Below are positions 17,321-27,315 of a stretch of DNA of 64,000 nt, in pieces (the first letter of the stretch is position 1; each line of letters begins with the position of its first letter). Origin of the DNA: Cellulomonas xylanilytica (GTDB lineage Bacteria; Actinomycetota; Actinomycetes; Actinomycetales; Cellulomonadaceae). The notes beneath the pieces are model-generated. The model saw only the letters and a list, made by a program, of their open reading frames with translations, was not told the origin of the DNA and did no database searches. The stretch lies in the NCBI RefSeq assembly GCF_007989805.1, contig NZ_BJUB01000009.1:124001-188000 (forward strand), given 5' to 3'. Position numbers and translations under genes: made by a program.

Positions 17321-17701
17321 TCAGCTGGCCTCGATGACCGACAGGACGTTGCCACCCGGGTCCGTGAACCAGGCGATCAGCGGGCCGCCACCGCGGAACA
17401 CGAAGTCGTCGTCGGTCTCGGTGGGCGTGCCCGCGTACTTCTCGAACACCACGCCGCGCTCGCGCAGCTCCGCGACGGTGCCGGGCACGTCCTCGACGGG
17501 GAAGTTCAGCACCGTGTAGCCGGCGGGCTGGTGCGCGGGGCCCTTCGGGTAGACGAGCACCTCGTGCCCGCTCTCGAACCGCAGGAAGAGCATCCCGTTC
17601 TCCTCGGAGACGTCGAGCCCGAGCACGTCGGCGTAGAACGCTCTCGCCGCCGGCACGTCGTCGGTCGAGAACCCGCTGAACGCTCTCGTGAGATCCGCCA
17701 T
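17321..17701 (-). CDS. VOC family (glyoxalase/bleomycin-resistance-like) protein
   Basis: 126 residues with the betaalphabetabetabeta repeats of vicinal-oxygen-chelate proteins: AFSGFSTDDVPAARAFYADV at the start, GYTVLNFPVEDVPGTVAELR in the middle and the typical ending PLIAWFTDPGGNVLSVIE, in which the Asp-Pro-Gly-Gly-Asn turn is characteristic. It is a single-domain member that likely dimerises. The substrate is unknown; enzymatic and binding roles are both possible. The ATG at 17701 follows GAGGAG at the correct distance; two GTG codons directly before it are alternatives. Confidence 0.8.
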   Translation of the reverse strand: MADLTRAFSGFSTDDVPAARAFYADVLGLDVSEENGMLFLRFESGHEVLVYPKGPAHQPAGYTVLNFPVEDVPGTVAELRERGVVFEKYAGTPTETDDDFVFRGGGPLIAWFTDPGGNVLSVIEAS

Positions 17702-17789
17702 CACCACTCCTCGGAGTCATCGTCGGCACGTCGCCGCTCCAGGCTCCCGCACGCCCCACCCCCGCGCGACCGCAGGAGCGCCGGGCCGG

Positions 17790-19277
17790 TCACCCGGGTG
17801 CGGCGGGCAGGGTGACCGTGAACGTGGTGCCGGGTCCGCTGGTCACCGTGATGGTGCCGCCGTGCGCGGTGACGACGGCGTGCACGATCGCCAGGCCCAG
17901 GCCGGTGGACCCGGTGGCGCTGTTGCGCGAGGGGTCGCCGCGGGTGAACCGCTGGAACAGGCTCTCGCGCAGCGCGGGCGGGATGCCGGGGCCGTCATCG
18001 GCGACCTGCAGGACGACCTGGTCGCCGGCACGGCGGACGCGGACGGTGACGGCGGTGCCGGCGGGGGTGTGCAGCCGGGCGTTCGACAGGAGGTTGGCCA
18101 GCACCTGCCGCAGGCGGTGGTCGTCGCCCACGACGAGCGCGTCCTCGGAACCGTCGTCGTCGGGCGCGGCGAGGTCGAGCCGCCAGTCGTGGTCGGGGCC
18201 GGCGGCGTGCGCGTCGGTGACGGCGTCGACGGCGAGCAGGGACAGGTCGACGGGCTCGGACGCGAGCGGCCGGCCGGCGTCGAGGCGCGCGAGCAGCAGC
18301 ATGTCCTCGAGCAGCGCCGTCATCCGCTGCGACTCGGACTCGACGCGGGACATGGCCTGCAGGGCGCTGGCGGGCAGGTCGTCGGGGGAGCGGCGGACCA
18401 GCTCGGCGTACCCGCGGATGGAGGCCAGCGGCGTGCGCAGCTCGTGGCTGGCGTCGGCGACGAACCGGCGCACCTGCGACTCGGACTCGTGCCGGGCCCC
18501 GAGCGCCTGCTCGACGTGCCCGAGGAGCCTGTTCAGGGCGGCACCCACCTGTCCGACCTCGGTGGCGGGGTCCGTGTCGCGTGCGGGCACCCGGTCGGCG
18601 AGCACCACCTCGCCGCGGTCGAGCGGGAGCCGGGAGACCCGGTTGGCGGTCCCGACGACGCGGTCGAGCGGCCGCAGCTCGCGGCGCACGAGGACGATCC
18701 CGGCGGCGGCGGCGACCAGCAGCGCGAGCGCCGCGACGACCACCTCGACGGCGACGAATGCGGTGACGGTGCTGGTCACGGAGGTGGTGGGCAGGGCGGT
18801 GACGGTGGTGCCGACGGGGGTGGCGCCGGCGATCGCGCGCATCCTGCCGAGGCCGCTCACCGCGACGGTGACGGGGCGGTCGTCGACCGGGACCGCCAGC
18901 AAGTCCACGACCTGGTCGTCGTCCAGCGCCACGGCGGTGCCGTCGTCGCCGATGTAGTAGGCCTGGTCGACCGTGAGGCCGGTCGGGTCCACCCCGTCCG
19001 GCAGCTCGACGACGACCGTGCCGGCGTCCTTGCCGGGCCGGTACGGGCCGTCCTGCGGCATATCGGTCATCTCGCCGGGGTCGCTCGCGCGGGAGAGCTC
19101 CGGCCCGTCGACGGTGCGACGGTGCGCGGCGGTGAGCTTCTCGTCGAGCTGGTCGGTCAGCGAGCGCTGCAGCGCGAGCGTGGAGACGGTGCCCATGACG
19201 GTCGCGACGACGGCGACGAGGGCGACGACCATGACGACGAGCCGCCGGCGCATCGTCCAGCGCGGTCGTGTGCCCAT
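17790..19277 (-). CDS. Sensor histidine kinase of a two-component system
   Basis: 495 residues. Two transmembrane helices (about 11-33 and 170-196) bracket an extracytoplasmic sensor of about 135 residues; then HAMP, the dimerisation domain with phospho-acceptor His278 in ASHELRTPLASIRGY, and the ATPase domain with N box LANLLSNARLHTP, G1 DDGPGIP and G2 GSTGLGLAI. It is transcribed 4 bases after its partner response regulator and resembles the TcrY/TrcS-type kinases of actinobacteria. The sensed signal is unknown. Confidence 0.9.
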   Translation of the reverse strand: MGTRPRWTMRRRLVVMVVALVAVVATVMGTVSTLALQRSLTDQLDEKLTAAHRRTVDGPELSRASDPGEMTDMPQDGPYRPGKDAGTVVVELPDGVDPTGLTVDQAYYIGDDGTAVALDDDQVVDLLAVPVDDRPVTVAVSGLGRMRAIAGATPVGTTVTALPTTSVTSTVTAFVAVEVVVAALALLVAAAAGIVLVRRELRPLDRVVGTANRVSRLPLDRGEVVLADRVPARDTDPATEVGQVGAALNRLLGHVEQALGARHESESQVRRFVADASHELRTPLASIRGYAELVRRSPDDLPASALQAMSRVESESQRMTALLEDMLLLARLDAGRPLASEPVDLSLLAVDAVTDAHAAGPDHDWRLDLAAPDDDGSEDALVVGDDHRLRQVLANLLSNARLHTPAGTAVTVRVRRAGDQVVLQVADDGPGIPPALRESLFQRFTRGDPSRNSATGSTGLGLAIVHAVVTAHGGTITVTSGPGTTFTVTLPAAPG

Positions 19278-19281
19278 GAGG

Positions 19282-20019
19282 TCATGCTGCAGGCTTGAGC
19301 ACGTACCCGACACCGCGCAGGGTGTGCAGCATCGGGGTGCGGCCCTTGTCGATCTTGCGCCGCAGGTAGGACACGTAGAGCTCGACGATGTTGGCCTGGC
19401 CGCCGAAGTCGTACTGCCAGACGCGGTCCAGGATCTGCGCCTTGGACAGCACGCGCTTCGGGTTGCGCATGAAGTACCGCAGCAGCTCGAACTCGGTGGC
19501 GGTGAGGCGGATGTCCTGACCGTCGCGGGTCACCTCGTGGCTGTCCTCGTCCATCGTGAGGTCGCCCACGACGAGCACGGCCTCCTCGCGCGAGGACACG
19601 GCACCGGTCCGGCGCAGCAGGGCGCGCAGCCGGGCGACGACCTCCTCGAGGCTGAACGGCTTGGTCACGTAGTCGTCGCCACCGGCGGTCAGGCCGGCGA
19701 TCCGGTCCTCGACCGCGTCCTTGGCGGTCAGGAACAGCACGGGCACGTTGGGGTGCGTGGCGCGGACGCGGCGGAGCACGTCGATGCCGGACAGGTCGGG
19801 GAGCATGACGTCGAGCACGATGACGTCGGGGTCCAGGGCTTTGGCGGCGCGCACGGCGGCGTGGCCGCTCAGCGCGTGGTCCACCTGCCAGCCCTCGTAG
19901 CGCAGGGCGGTGGACAGCAGCTCGGCGAGGGTCGGCTCGTCGTCGACCACCAGCGCGCGGACAGGGGAGCCGTCGGCGCGGGACAGAACCTCCGGGCGAC
20001 GGGTGGCGGTCGTTGTCAT
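19282..20019 (-). CDS. OmpR/PhoB family response regulator
   Basis: 245 residues. The receiver domain carries the acidic pair Asp26/Asp27, the phospho-acceptor Asp70 (VIVLDVMLPDLSG) and the conserved Lys in YVTKPFS. The winged-helix output domain ends with YVSYLRRKIDKGRTPMLHTL and RGVGYVLKPAA. It is the first gene of an operon with the adjacent histidine kinase; only four bases separate them. It resembles the TrcR-type regulators; targets are unknown. Confidence 0.92.
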   Translation of the reverse strand: MTTTATRRPEVLSRADGSPVRALVVDDEPTLAELLSTALRYEGWQVDHALSGHAAVRAAKALDPDVIVLDVMLPDLSGIDVLRRVRATHPNVPVLFLTAKDAVEDRIAGLTAGGDDYVTKPFSLEEVVARLRALLRRTGAVSSREEAVLVVGDLTMDEDSHEVTRDGQDIRLTATEFELLRYFMRNPKRVLSKAQILDRVWQYDFGGQANIVELYVSYLRRKIDKGRTPMLHTLRGVGYVLKPAA

Positions 20020-20084
20020 GGTCTCAGCCTCGGGTGGCTACCTGACGTGTGCCTGGAGCGAACCTGTGAAAGTGCTGAGTGCCC

Positions 20085-20738
20085 TCAGGTCAGCGGGTGC
20101 GGGCGTCCGGTGCCCAGGAGCGCCGCCGTGAGGATCGCCTCGATGGCGAACTGCGTGGCGGCCGGCAGGTCGACGCCGTCATCGAGCAGCCACTGGACCT
20201 GCAGGCCGTCCATGACGCCGATGATGGCGCTCGCGGCGCACTCGGCCACGTCCTGGGGGACGTCCCCGCCGCCGACCTCGACGATCGCCGCGGTGATCTC
20301 GCCGCGCAGGATCGTGAACCGGTTGGTCACCCAGTCGCGCGCGGGGTGGTCCTCGGTGACGGACTCGCCGGTGAGCACGGTGTACCCCTGCACGATGCCG
20401 CGCCGGTCGACGTTCATCCGGGCGGTGCGCACGAGGTGCTGGAACAGCTCGATGCCGTCGGGGATGTGCTGGCCCTCGAGGTCCCGGACGTCCTCCTTGT
20501 CGCGGTACTCCAGCACCTCGACGAGCAGGGCCTCCTTGGAGCCGAAGTGGTGCAGGACGCCCGCGTGGGTGATGCCCACCTGGTCCGCGACCTCGGCGAG
20601 GGAGCCGTTCTTGTACCCCTTGGACCCGAACGTGTGGGCGGCGGCCCGCAGGATCTCCGCGCGCCGCTCGGTGGTGGCCCGGCGGGGCTGCCGTGCGCGG
20701 CGCTGCGGCGCTGCGGCGGGGGGAACGGCGTCGTCCAT
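20085..20738 (-). CDS. TetR family regulator, probable repressor of the GH3/transport locus
   Basis: 217 residues with an Arg-rich N-terminus, a helix-turn-helix (NGSLAEVADQVGITHAGVLH followed by HFGSKEALLVEVLEYR, about residues 43-78) and a C-terminal ligand domain. It is divergent from the GH3 beta-glucosidase. The shared 154-base region contains two near-identical palindromes (20766-20783 and 20821-20840), arranged so one sits near each promoter. The effector is probably a sugar released by the system, but this is inference. Confidence 0.85.
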   Translation of the reverse strand: MDDAVPPAAAPQRRARQPRRATTERRAEILRAAAHTFGSKGYKNGSLAEVADQVGITHAGVLHHFGSKEALLVEVLEYRDKEDVRDLEGQHIPDGIELFQHLVRTARMNVDRRGIVQGYTVLTGESVTEDHPARDWVTNRFTILRGEITAAIVEVGGGDVPQDVAECAASAIIGVMDGLQVQWLLDDGVDLPAATQFAIEAILTAALLGTGRPHPLT

Positions 20739-20765
20739 GACCGAACCATACTGTGAAGACGGTAG

Positions 20766-20783
20766 TTACTGACAAGTCAGTAA
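20766..20783. promoter_or_regulatory. Palindromic operator 1, TetR side
   Basis: TTACTGACAAGTCAGTAA: 8-bp arms TTACTGAC/GTCAGTAA around two bases. It lies 28 bases upstream of the TetR start. It is the same sequence family as the site at 20821-20840, with centres 56 bases apart. Confidence 0.8.
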
Positions 20784-20820
20784 GTCGCTCCACGACCGAG
20801 ACCATACTGTGATCTAAGAA

Positions 20821-20840
20821 CTTACTGACACGTCAGTAAG
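20821..20840. promoter_or_regulatory. Palindromic operator 2, GH3 side
   Basis: CTTACTGACACGTCAGTAAG: 9-bp arms around AC, the better copy of the TTACTGAC-N2-GTCAGTAA motif. It lies 53 bases before the GH3 start codon. Confidence 0.8.
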
Positions 20841-20892
20841 TTGTGCGTAGATTCGCCGCAGAAGACGACGACGTCTGATCGGAGAACGCACG

Positions 20893-23403
20893 GTGTCCCT
20901 CGACACGCCCACGACTGCCACGGCTGACCGTCCGCTCACCCACCTCCTCGCCGCCCTGAGCGTCGAGGACAAGGTGCGCCTGGTCGTCGGCGCCGGCCTG
21001 TGGTCCACCACCGCCATCCCGCACATCGGGCTGCGCGCCATGCAGGTCTCCGACGGCCCCGCCGGGGTCCGCGGCGTCTCCGACTCCGCCGACGAGACCT
21101 CCGCCTCGTTCCCCGCCCCCAGCGCGCTCGCCGCCACGTGGGACGTCGACCTCGCCGACGAGGTGGGTCACGTGTTCGCCGCCGAGGCCCGCCGCCACGG
21201 CGTCGACGTCGTGCTCGCCCCGCAGGTGAACCTGCAGCGCACGCCCGTCGGGGGACGGCACTTCGAGTGCTACTCCGAGGACCCGCTGCTCACCGGCGCC
21301 ATCGCGGTGCACGTCGTGCGCTCCGCGCAGGACCGCGGCGTCGGCATGTGCGTCAAGCACTTCGTCGCCAACGACTCCGAGACCCAGCGCACCTCCTACC
21401 TCGCGCGGGTCGACGAGCGGACGCTGCGCGAGGTGTACCTGGCGCCGTTCGAGCAGCTGGTGCACGAGGCGCAGGCCTGGTCGGTCATGAGCGCGTACTC
21501 CGGCATCGACGACGGCACCACTGCCGCGACCGCCGCCGAGCACCGCCCGCTGCTCACCGGTGTGCTCAAGGAGGAGTGGGGCTTCGACGGCGTCGTCATG
21601 AGCGACTGGGTGGCCACCACCTCCGTCGCCCCGGCCGCCGAGGGCGGTCTCGACCTGCAGATGCCCGGACCCGACGGACCCTGGGGCGACGGGCTCCTCG
21701 ACGCCGTCCGGTCCGGCGCCGTCAGCGAGGAGCTGCTCGACGCCAAGGTGCTCCGGCTCCTCCGGCTGGCGCAGCGCGTCGGCGCCCTCGACGGGGTCGA
21801 CCCCGCAGGCGCCGAGCGCGACCGCGTGGCCGACGTCGACGTGCGCGAGGTCCTGCGCCGGCTGGTCTCCCGCTCGATGGTGGTGCTCCGCGACGACGAG
21901 CACGCCCTGCCCGTCGGGCCCGACGACGTCACCCGGATCGCCCTGCTGGGCCCCAACGCGGTCCACCCGTTCGTGCAGGGCGGCGGCTCCGCGTACGTCC
22001 GGCCGGACCACGCGACGACGCCGGAGGCCGCGCTCCGCGAGGCGTTCGGGGAGGTCGAGGTCGACGTGCACCCCGGAGCGGTGTCCCGCCTGCTGCCGCC
22101 CGCGCTCGACCTGTCCGGTCGCTGCACCACCCCCGACGGCCACACCGGAGCGCTCGCGGAGCTGCTCGCCGCCGACGGGACCGTGCTGTCCGGCTCCGAC
22201 GTCACCGAGTGGCACGGCTGGCTCCGCGAGGTGCCCGGCACCGCGGCCGCGCTGCGTCTGCGCACCACCGTCCGGCTCGACGAGCCCGGCCGGCACGAGG
22301 TCGGCGTCGGGACGGTCGGCAGGCACCGCATCACGGTCGGCGGGCGGGTGCTGTCCACCAGCGAGCACGTGGTCGGCGCCGAGGTCATCCTCGACTCCAG
22401 CGTCAACCAGCCCGTCCCGGCGACGCTCGTCATCGAGGTGACCGAGCCGACCACCGTCGAGGTCGACGCGCTGGTCCAGGCCGTCCACCCCGTCGGTTAC
22501 GCCAGCTTCGCGCGCGCCGAGCTGGTGCACCGCGTCCCCGGCACCTCCCCGGACGAGCTGCTCGCGGTCGCGGTCGACGCCGCCGCCGCGGCCGACCTCG
22601 CGATCGTGGTCGTCGGCACCAACGAGGAGATCGAGTCCGAGGGGTACGACCGCACGAGCCTCGCGCTGCCCGGCACGCAGGACCAGCTGGTCAAGGCCGC
22701 GCTGGCGGCCAACCCGCGCACGATCGTCGTCGTCAACGCCGGTGCACCCGTGCTGCTGCCGTGGCTCGACGAGGTGCCGTGCGTCCTGTGGGCGTGGCTC
22801 GGCGGCCAGGAGTGGCCCGACGCGCTCGCGGACGTGCTCACCGGGGTCACCGAGCCGACGGGCCGCCTGCCCTGGACGCTCCCCGCGCACGAGACCGACG
22901 TGCCCGTGCCCGACGCGGTGCCCGTCGACGGCGTCGTCGAGTACCGCGAGGGCGTCCACGTCGGGTACCGCTCCTGGCTGCGGCTCGACCGCACCCCGGC
23001 GGCGCCGTTCGGGCACGGTCTGGGCTGGACGACGTGGGAGTACGCATCGGTGTCCCACGCCGTCCAGGCGGACGGGTCCGTCCTGCTGGACGTCCGGGTC
23101 CGCAACACCGGTGCCCGCGACGGGCGCGAGGTGGTCCAGGTCTACGTCGAGCCGCCCGCTCCGGACGAGTCCCGTCCCGTGCGCTGGCTCGGCGGGTTCG
23201 CCGTCGTGCACGCCACCGCCGGCGAGCACGCAGATGTCCAGGTCCGGGTGGACGCGCGCGCGTTCCAGACCTGGGACAGCGCACTACCCGGCTGGGTCAC
23301 CCCGGCCGGTACCTACCCGATCCGCGTCGGCCGCTCCTCGAGCGACCTACGCCTCAGCGTCGACGTCACCGTGCTCAGCCCCACGTCGGCACAGCCCGCG
23401 TAA
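20893..23403 (+). CDS. Glycoside hydrolase family 3 beta-glucosidase/xylosidase
   Basis: 836 residues. The GH3 N-terminal barrel carries the catalytic nucleophile Asp238 in GVVMSDWVATT, plus VKHFVANDSETQR and SDGPAGVRG substrate-binding motifs. A PA14-like insert (about residues 405-530, with DEPGRHEVGVGTVGRH) interrupts the second domain, which resumes at DLAIVVVGTNEEIESEGYDR. The C-terminus is a fibronectin-III-like domain. No signal peptide is present, so it acts inside the cell on imported oligosaccharides. Two TetR-type operators precede it and an ABC importer follows. The preferred glycosidic substrate cannot be read from sequence alone. GTG start. Confidence 0.9.
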   Translation: MSLDTPTTATADRPLTHLLAALSVEDKVRLVVGAGLWSTTAIPHIGLRAMQVSDGPAGVRGVSDSADETSASFPAPSALAATWDVDLADEVGHVFAAEARRHGVDVVLAPQVNLQRTPVGGRHFECYSEDPLLTGAIAVHVVRSAQDRGVGMCVKHFVANDSETQRTSYLARVDERTLREVYLAPFEQLVHEAQAWSVMSAYSGIDDGTTAATAAEHRPLLTGVLKEEWGFDGVVMSDWVATTSVAPAAEGGLDLQMPGPDGPWGDGLLDAVRSGAVSEELLDAKVLRLLRLAQRVGALDGVDPAGAERDRVADVDVREVLRRLVSRSMVVLRDDEHALPVGPDDVTRIALLGPNAVHPFVQGGGSAYVRPDHATTPEAALREAFGEVEVDVHPGAVSRLLPPALDLSGRCTTPDGHTGALAELLAADGTVLSGSDVTEWHGWLREVPGTAAALRLRTTVRLDEPGRHEVGVGTVGRHRITVGGRVLSTSEHVVGAEVILDSSVNQPVPATLVIEVTEPTTVEVDALVQAVHPVGYASFARAELVHRVPGTSPDELLAVAVDAAAAADLAIVVVGTNEEIESEGYDRTSLALPGTQDQLVKAALAANPRTIVVVNAGAPVLLPWLDEVPCVLWAWLGGQEWPDALADVLTGVTEPTGRLPWTLPAHETDVPVPDAVPVDGVVEYREGVHVGYRSWLRLDRTPAAPFGHGLGWTTWEYASVSHAVQADGSVLLDVRVRNTGARDGREVVQVYVEPPAPDESRPVRWLGGFAVVHATAGEHADVQVRVDARAFQTWDSALPGWVTPAGTYPIRVGRSSSDLRLSVDVTVLSPTSAQPA

Positions 23404-23426
23404 GCCCACGCAAGCCCACGCAAGCC

Positions 23427-23459
23427 CGGTCGGGCGGGATCCGCAGTCCCGTCCGACCG
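23427..23459 (+). terminator. Hairpin between the GH3 gene and the binding-protein gene
   Basis: A 13-bp stem with one G-U pair (23427-23439 with 23447-23459) and a 7-base loop. It is preceded by a short tandem repeat: AAGCCCACGC occurs twice from 23402, plus a partial copy, overlapping the GH3 stop. It may terminate or attenuate read-through into the importer genes. Confidence 0.55.
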
Positions 23460-23498
23460 TTCGACCCGCAGTTTCCGCATCAGTGCAAGGAGGCACTC

Positions 23499-25187
23499 GT
23501 GAGAATCCGCAAGCTCTCGACGGTCGTCGCTACGGCGGCCACCCTCGCGCTGCTCGCCACCGCCTGCTCCGGCGGCGGCAGCGGCGCCGACGACGACTCC
23601 ACCGGCGGTACCGGTGGCGCGTCGGACAAGATCCTGACGATCGGCATGCCGAACGGCCCGCAGCAGCCGAACCAGAACCCGCTCGCGACCGGCTCCGCGT
23701 CGCTCTCGCTCGGGTACGCGTTCGCCGTCTACGAGTCGCTCATGCAGGTCAACGAGCTCAAGCCGACGGACCCCCCGACCCCGTGGCTGGCGGAGTCCGT
23801 CGAGTGGAACCCGGACTCCACGCAGGCCGTCATCACGGCCCGTGAGGGTGTGAAGTGGTCCGACGGCACCGACTTCACCGCCGAGGACATCGCGTTCTCG
23901 ATCCAGCTCCGCAAGGACAACAAGGAGCTGAACACCGACTTCCCCGACCAGTACGGCGACATCACGGTCGACGGCAACACGGTCACGGTGAACTTCGAGT
24001 CGGGGCAGTACGTGAACCGCGACAAGCTGCTCAAGCTCCTCATCGTGCCCAAGCACCTGTGGGAGAACGAGGACCCGGTGACGTGGACCGACGACGAGAT
24101 GATCGGCACCGGTCCGTTCAAGCTCAAGTCGTTCACGCCGCAGGCCGTGACCCTCGAGCCGAACACCGACTACTGGGGCGAGACCCCGAAGGTCGGCACG
24201 CTGCGGTACGACACGTTCAACGACAACGCGGGCCTCACCACCGCGCTCACCACCGGTGAGGCGCAGTGGGGCTGGACGTTCATCCCCGACTTCGAGAACA
24301 CGTTCATCGCCAAGGACCCGGAGCACTTCCACCAGGTCGCCGGCGGCGGGTTCGGCGTCGACGTGCTCTACCTGAACAACGAGACGAAGCCGTTCGACAA
24401 CGTCGCGTTCCGCAAGGCGCTGAACATGGTCGTGGACCGCTCGGATATCTCCGCGACCGCCGGCTACGGCGTGTGGCCGCAGATCAAGAGCGTCACCGGC
24501 CTGCCGCAGCCCTCGGGCGACGCGTTCATCTCGGACGAGTTCGCCGACCAGGAGCTGACGGTCGACGTCGCCGGTGCCAAGGAGGTCCTCACCGAGGCCG
24601 GGTACACCTGGGACGGCGACGCGCTGGTCGACCCGGACGGCGAGAAGGTCACCTTCACGCTGCAGAACCCGACGGGCTGGACCGACTACCTGGACGCGCT
24701 CGGCATCATCGCCGAGGGCGCCAAGGAGCTCGGTGCGGAGGCGACCGTCGAGGGCGTCGTCCAGGACACCTGGTTCAACGACATCATCCCGTTCGGCAAC
24801 TTCCAGGCGACGCTGCACTGGACCGACGGGGGCAGCACGCCGTGGAACATGTACTCCAACATCATGGACGGCGCGTCCTACGTGCCGCTCGGTGAGTCGG
24901 CGACGTGGAACTTCGGCCGCTACAAGAACGACGCGGTCACCGCGGCGCTGGCCGACTTCAAGGCCGGCACCGACGACAACGCCCGCTCGGCCGCCCTGGA
25001 CGTCGTCCAGAAGGCGTTCGTCGAGGACGTCCCCGGCCTGGTCATCTGGTCCCGTCCCGCCGTCGCGCAGTACTCGACGGTGAACTACACGGGCTTCCCG
25101 ACCGACGAGGACCCGTACGCGAACCCGCAGCCGACGGGTCCGCAGGCCGCGCTCATCCTGTCGAAGCTGGTTCCGACGGAGGACTGA
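23499..25187 (+). CDS. Family-5 solute-binding lipoprotein of an Opp/Dpp-type importer
   Basis: 562 residues. A signal peptide with lipobox (LLATAC, Cys23) anchors it to the membrane outer face. The mature protein has SBP_bac_5 features: the [24 protein letters not shown] opening, [20 protein letters not shown], and [20 protein letters not shown]. Such proteins bind peptides, or in plant-biomass-degrading actinobacteria and Thermotogae cello- or manno-oligosaccharides; the adjacent GH3 enzyme favours sugar, but peptide import is not excluded. The GTG start follows AAGGAGG. It is separated from the transporter genes by a strong hairpin. Confidence 0.88.
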   Translation: MRIRKLSTVVATAATLALLATACSGGGSGADDDSTGGTGGASDKILTIGMPNGPQQPNQNPLATGSASLSLGYAFAVYESLMQVNELKPTDPPTPWLAESVEWNPDSTQAVITAREGVKWSDGTDFTAEDIAFSIQLRKDNKELNTDFPDQYGDITVDGNTVTVNFESGQYVNRDKLLKLLIVPKHLWENEDPVTWTDDEMIGTGPFKLKSFTPQAVTLEPNTDYWGETPKVGTLRYDTFNDNAGLTTALTTGEAQWGWTFIPDFENTFIAKDPEHFHQVAGGGFGVDVLYLNNETKPFDNVAFRKALNMVVDRSDISATAGYGVWPQIKSVTGLPQPSGDAFISDEFADQELTVDVAGAKEVLTEAGYTWDGDALVDPDGEKVTFTLQNPTGWTDYLDALGIIAEGAKELGAEATVEGVVQDTWFNDIIPFGNFQATLHWTDGGSTPWNMYSNIMDGASYVPLGESATWNFGRYKNDAVTAALADFKAGTDDNARSAALDVVQKAFVEDVPGLVIWSRPAVAQYSTVNYTGFPTDEDPYANPQPTGPQAALILSKLVPTED

Positions 25188-25192
25188 GACGA

Positions 25193-25230
25193 GGGGTGCG
25201 GCGGGCGGGCGCCTCCGCCCGCCGCACCCC
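25193..25230 (+). terminator. Intercistronic hairpin after the binding-protein gene
   Basis: A perfect 16-bp GC stem (25193-25208 with 25215-25230) and a 6-base loop, 5 bases after the stop codon. In binding-protein operons such hairpins typically stop most read-through or protect the upstream message, so the binding protein is made in excess over the membrane parts. Confidence 0.65.
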
Positions 25231-25266
25231 GTGCCCGGCCCGCACACACGACCCCAAGGTGAACCG

Positions 25267-26340
25267 ATGAGCCCCCCGCACGAAGAAGATGCCCCCGTCC
25301 TGCAGGCGATCGACCTCCGCAAGCACTTCCCGGTGCGCGGCACCCGGTCCCGCAAGGTCGTGCACGCCGTGGACGACGTCACCCTCGAGCTGTACCGCGG
25401 CCGCGTCGTCGCGCTGGTGGGGGAGTCGGGCTCCGGCAAGTCCACGATCGCCCGGCTGCTGGCCCAGCTCATGCCCGTCACGGACGGGCAGATCCTGCTG
25501 CACGGGCAGGACGCCACGGCGAAGAACCGGCGCGCGTTCCACCAGTACGTGCGCAAGGTCCAGATGATCTTCCAGGACCCGTTCGGGTCGCTGAACCCCG
25601 TGCACACCGTGCGGTACACCCTCACGCGCAGCCTGAAGATCCACCGCGGGCGCCTGCGCGGCGTCGAGCTCGAGGCCGCCCTGGACGAGCTGCTCGACCG
25701 AGTCCAGCTGCGCCCGGCCGCCCGGTACATCGACAAGTTCCCGCACGAGCTGTCCGGTGGGCAGCGTCAGCGCGTCGCGATCGCGCGTGCGCTCGCGGCC
25801 GACCCCGAGGTGCTGCTCGCCGACGAGCCGATCTCGATGCTCGACGTGTCGATCCGCCTGGGCATCCTCAACCTGCTGCGCGACCTGCGCGACCGCCTGC
25901 AGCTCGCGATCCTCTACATCACGCACGACATCGCGTCGGCCCGCTACTTCGCCGACCGGACGATGGTCATGTACGCCGGCCGGATCGTCGAGTCAGGCGA
26001 CTCCGAGTCGGTCACGCAGGACCCCAAGCACCCGTACACGCAGCTGCTGGTCCGCTCCGCGCCCGACCCGGACGACCTGGAGTCCCGCGCCCGGGGCGCC
26101 CGCGGCGAGGCGCCGAGCCTGGTGGCCCCGCCCGACGGGTGCCGGTTCAACCCGCGCTGCCCGTTCGCCAACGACGTGTGCCGCACGGAGGTGCCGCCGC
26201 TGATCGCCGTGGGCGAGGGCCGGGAGGCCGCCTGCTGGGGGTACGCCGACCGCGAGGACCGCCCGTCGCTGGGCTCGGTGCTGGACGCGTACGGCGAGCG
26301 GCCGGCCGTGGACGTCTCGGCGCTGGAGGCGGACCGATGA
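25267..26340 (+). CDS. Opp/Dpp-type ABC transporter ATP-binding protein (OppF-like)
   Basis: 357 residues. Walker [10 protein letters not shown] at 52-60, signature [16 protein letters not shown], Walker [13 protein letters not shown] and switch ITHDIASA. The C-terminal oligopeptide-transporter tail has the Cys cluster [14 protein letters not shown] and CWGY typical of OppD/OppF-type subunits. Its stop overlaps the first permease start (ATGA). It pairs with the second ATPase at 28305 to power the importer. Confidence 0.9.
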   Translation: MSPPHEEDAPVLQAIDLRKHFPVRGTRSRKVVHAVDDVTLELYRGRVVALVGESGSGKSTIARLLAQLMPVTDGQILLHGQDATAKNRRAFHQYVRKVQMIFQDPFGSLNPVHTVRYTLTRSLKIHRGRLRGVELEAALDELLDRVQLRPAARYIDKFPHELSGGQRQRVAIARALAADPEVLLADEPISMLDVSIRLGILNLLRDLRDRLQLAILYITHDIASARYFADRTMVMYAGRIVESGDSESVTQDPKHPYTQLLVRSAPDPDDLESRARGARGEAPSLVAPPDGCRFNPRCPFANDVCRTEVPPLIAVGEGREAACWGYADREDRPSLGSVLDAYGERPAVDVSALEADR

Positions 26341-27314
26341 GGTTCTTCACGCGGCGCATCGTCTTCTACGCGATCACCGCCTGGGCGGCGATCACCATCA
26401 ACTTCTTCATCCCGCGGATCATGCCGGGCGACCCCGTGAGCGCCCTGATCGCCAAGAACCAGGGCCGGATCAGCCCCGACGCCGCCGAGGCGCTGCGGGC
26501 GCTGTTCGGGCTGGACGAGAACATGTCGTTGTGGGACCAGTACGTCGCGTACTGGAAGCTCCTGCTGCAGGGCGACCTGGGCACGTCGTTCACCTACATG
26601 GCGCCCGTGGCCGACGTCATCCAGCAGGCGCTGCCGTGGACCATCGGCCTCGTCGGTGTGGCCACGATCATCAGCTTCACCATCGGCACCCTCGTCGGCA
26701 CCGGGATCGGCTGGCGCCGCGGGACCTGGATGGACGGGCTGCTGCCCCTGTCCACGTTCTTCTCCGCGGTGCCGTACTTCTGGCTCGCCCTCATCGCCAT
26801 CTCGCTGTTCTCGGTGACGCTCGGCTGGTTCCCCGCGAGCGGCAGCTACGACCGCAGCATGGTGCCCACGCTGTCGTGGGAGTTCATCGGGTCCGTCATC
26901 TACTACGGGTTCCTGCCGGCCATGACGATCGTCGTGTCGTCGATCGCGGGCTGGATGCTCGGGATGCGCAACATGATGGTCACCGTGTCCTCCGAGGACT
27001 ACGTGACCGTCGCGCAGGCCAAGGGCCTCAAGGAGCGGACCGTGATGATGGGCTACGCCGCCCGGAACGCGATCCTGCCGCAGGTGTCCAGCTTCGCGCT
27101 GTCCCTCGGCTTCATCGTCGGCGGCACCCTGGTCATGGAGATCGTCTTCTCCTACCAGGGCATCGGCTACTACCTCTTCAGCGCGGTGAACGCGAAGGAC
27201 TACCCCCTCATGCAGGGGTGCTTCCTCGTGATCACGTTCGCCGTGCTGCTCGCCAACATGGCGGCCGACGTCGCCTACGGCGTGCTCGACCCCCGCACGC
27301 GTCAGGAGGGCTGA
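26337..27314 (+). CDS. ABC importer permease, DppB/OppB type
   Basis: 325 residues and about 6 transmembrane helices. It starts [20 protein letters not shown] with the short periplasmic lead-in [14 protein letters not shown] typical of DppB-like subunits, and carries the cytoplasmic EAA loop ([20 protein letters not shown]) that contacts the ATPase. It is coupled to the upstream ATPase by a 4-base overlap, and only one base separates it from the second permease. Confidence 0.9.
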   Translation: MRFFTRRIVFYAITAWAAITINFFIPRIMPGDPVSALIAKNQGRISPDAAEALRALFGLDENMSLWDQYVAYWKLLLQGDLGTSFTYMAPVADVIQQALPWTIGLVGVATIISFTIGTLVGTGIGWRRGTWMDGLLPLSTFFSAVPYFWLALIAISLFSVTLGWFPASGSYDRSMVPTLSWEFIGSVIYYGFLPAMTIVVSSIAGWMLGMRNMMVTVSSEDYVTVAQAKGLKERTVMMGYAARNAILPQVSSFALSLGFIVGGTLVMEIVFSYQGIGYYLFSAVNAKDYPLMQGCFLVITFAVLLANMAADVAYGVLDPRTRQEG

Positions 27315-27315
27315 C

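Noticed and set aside
20833-23229. A 798-residue minus-strand frame across the GH3 gene
   Set aside because: GH3 catalytic and substrate motifs are on the plus strand; the antisense frame shows only biased composition.
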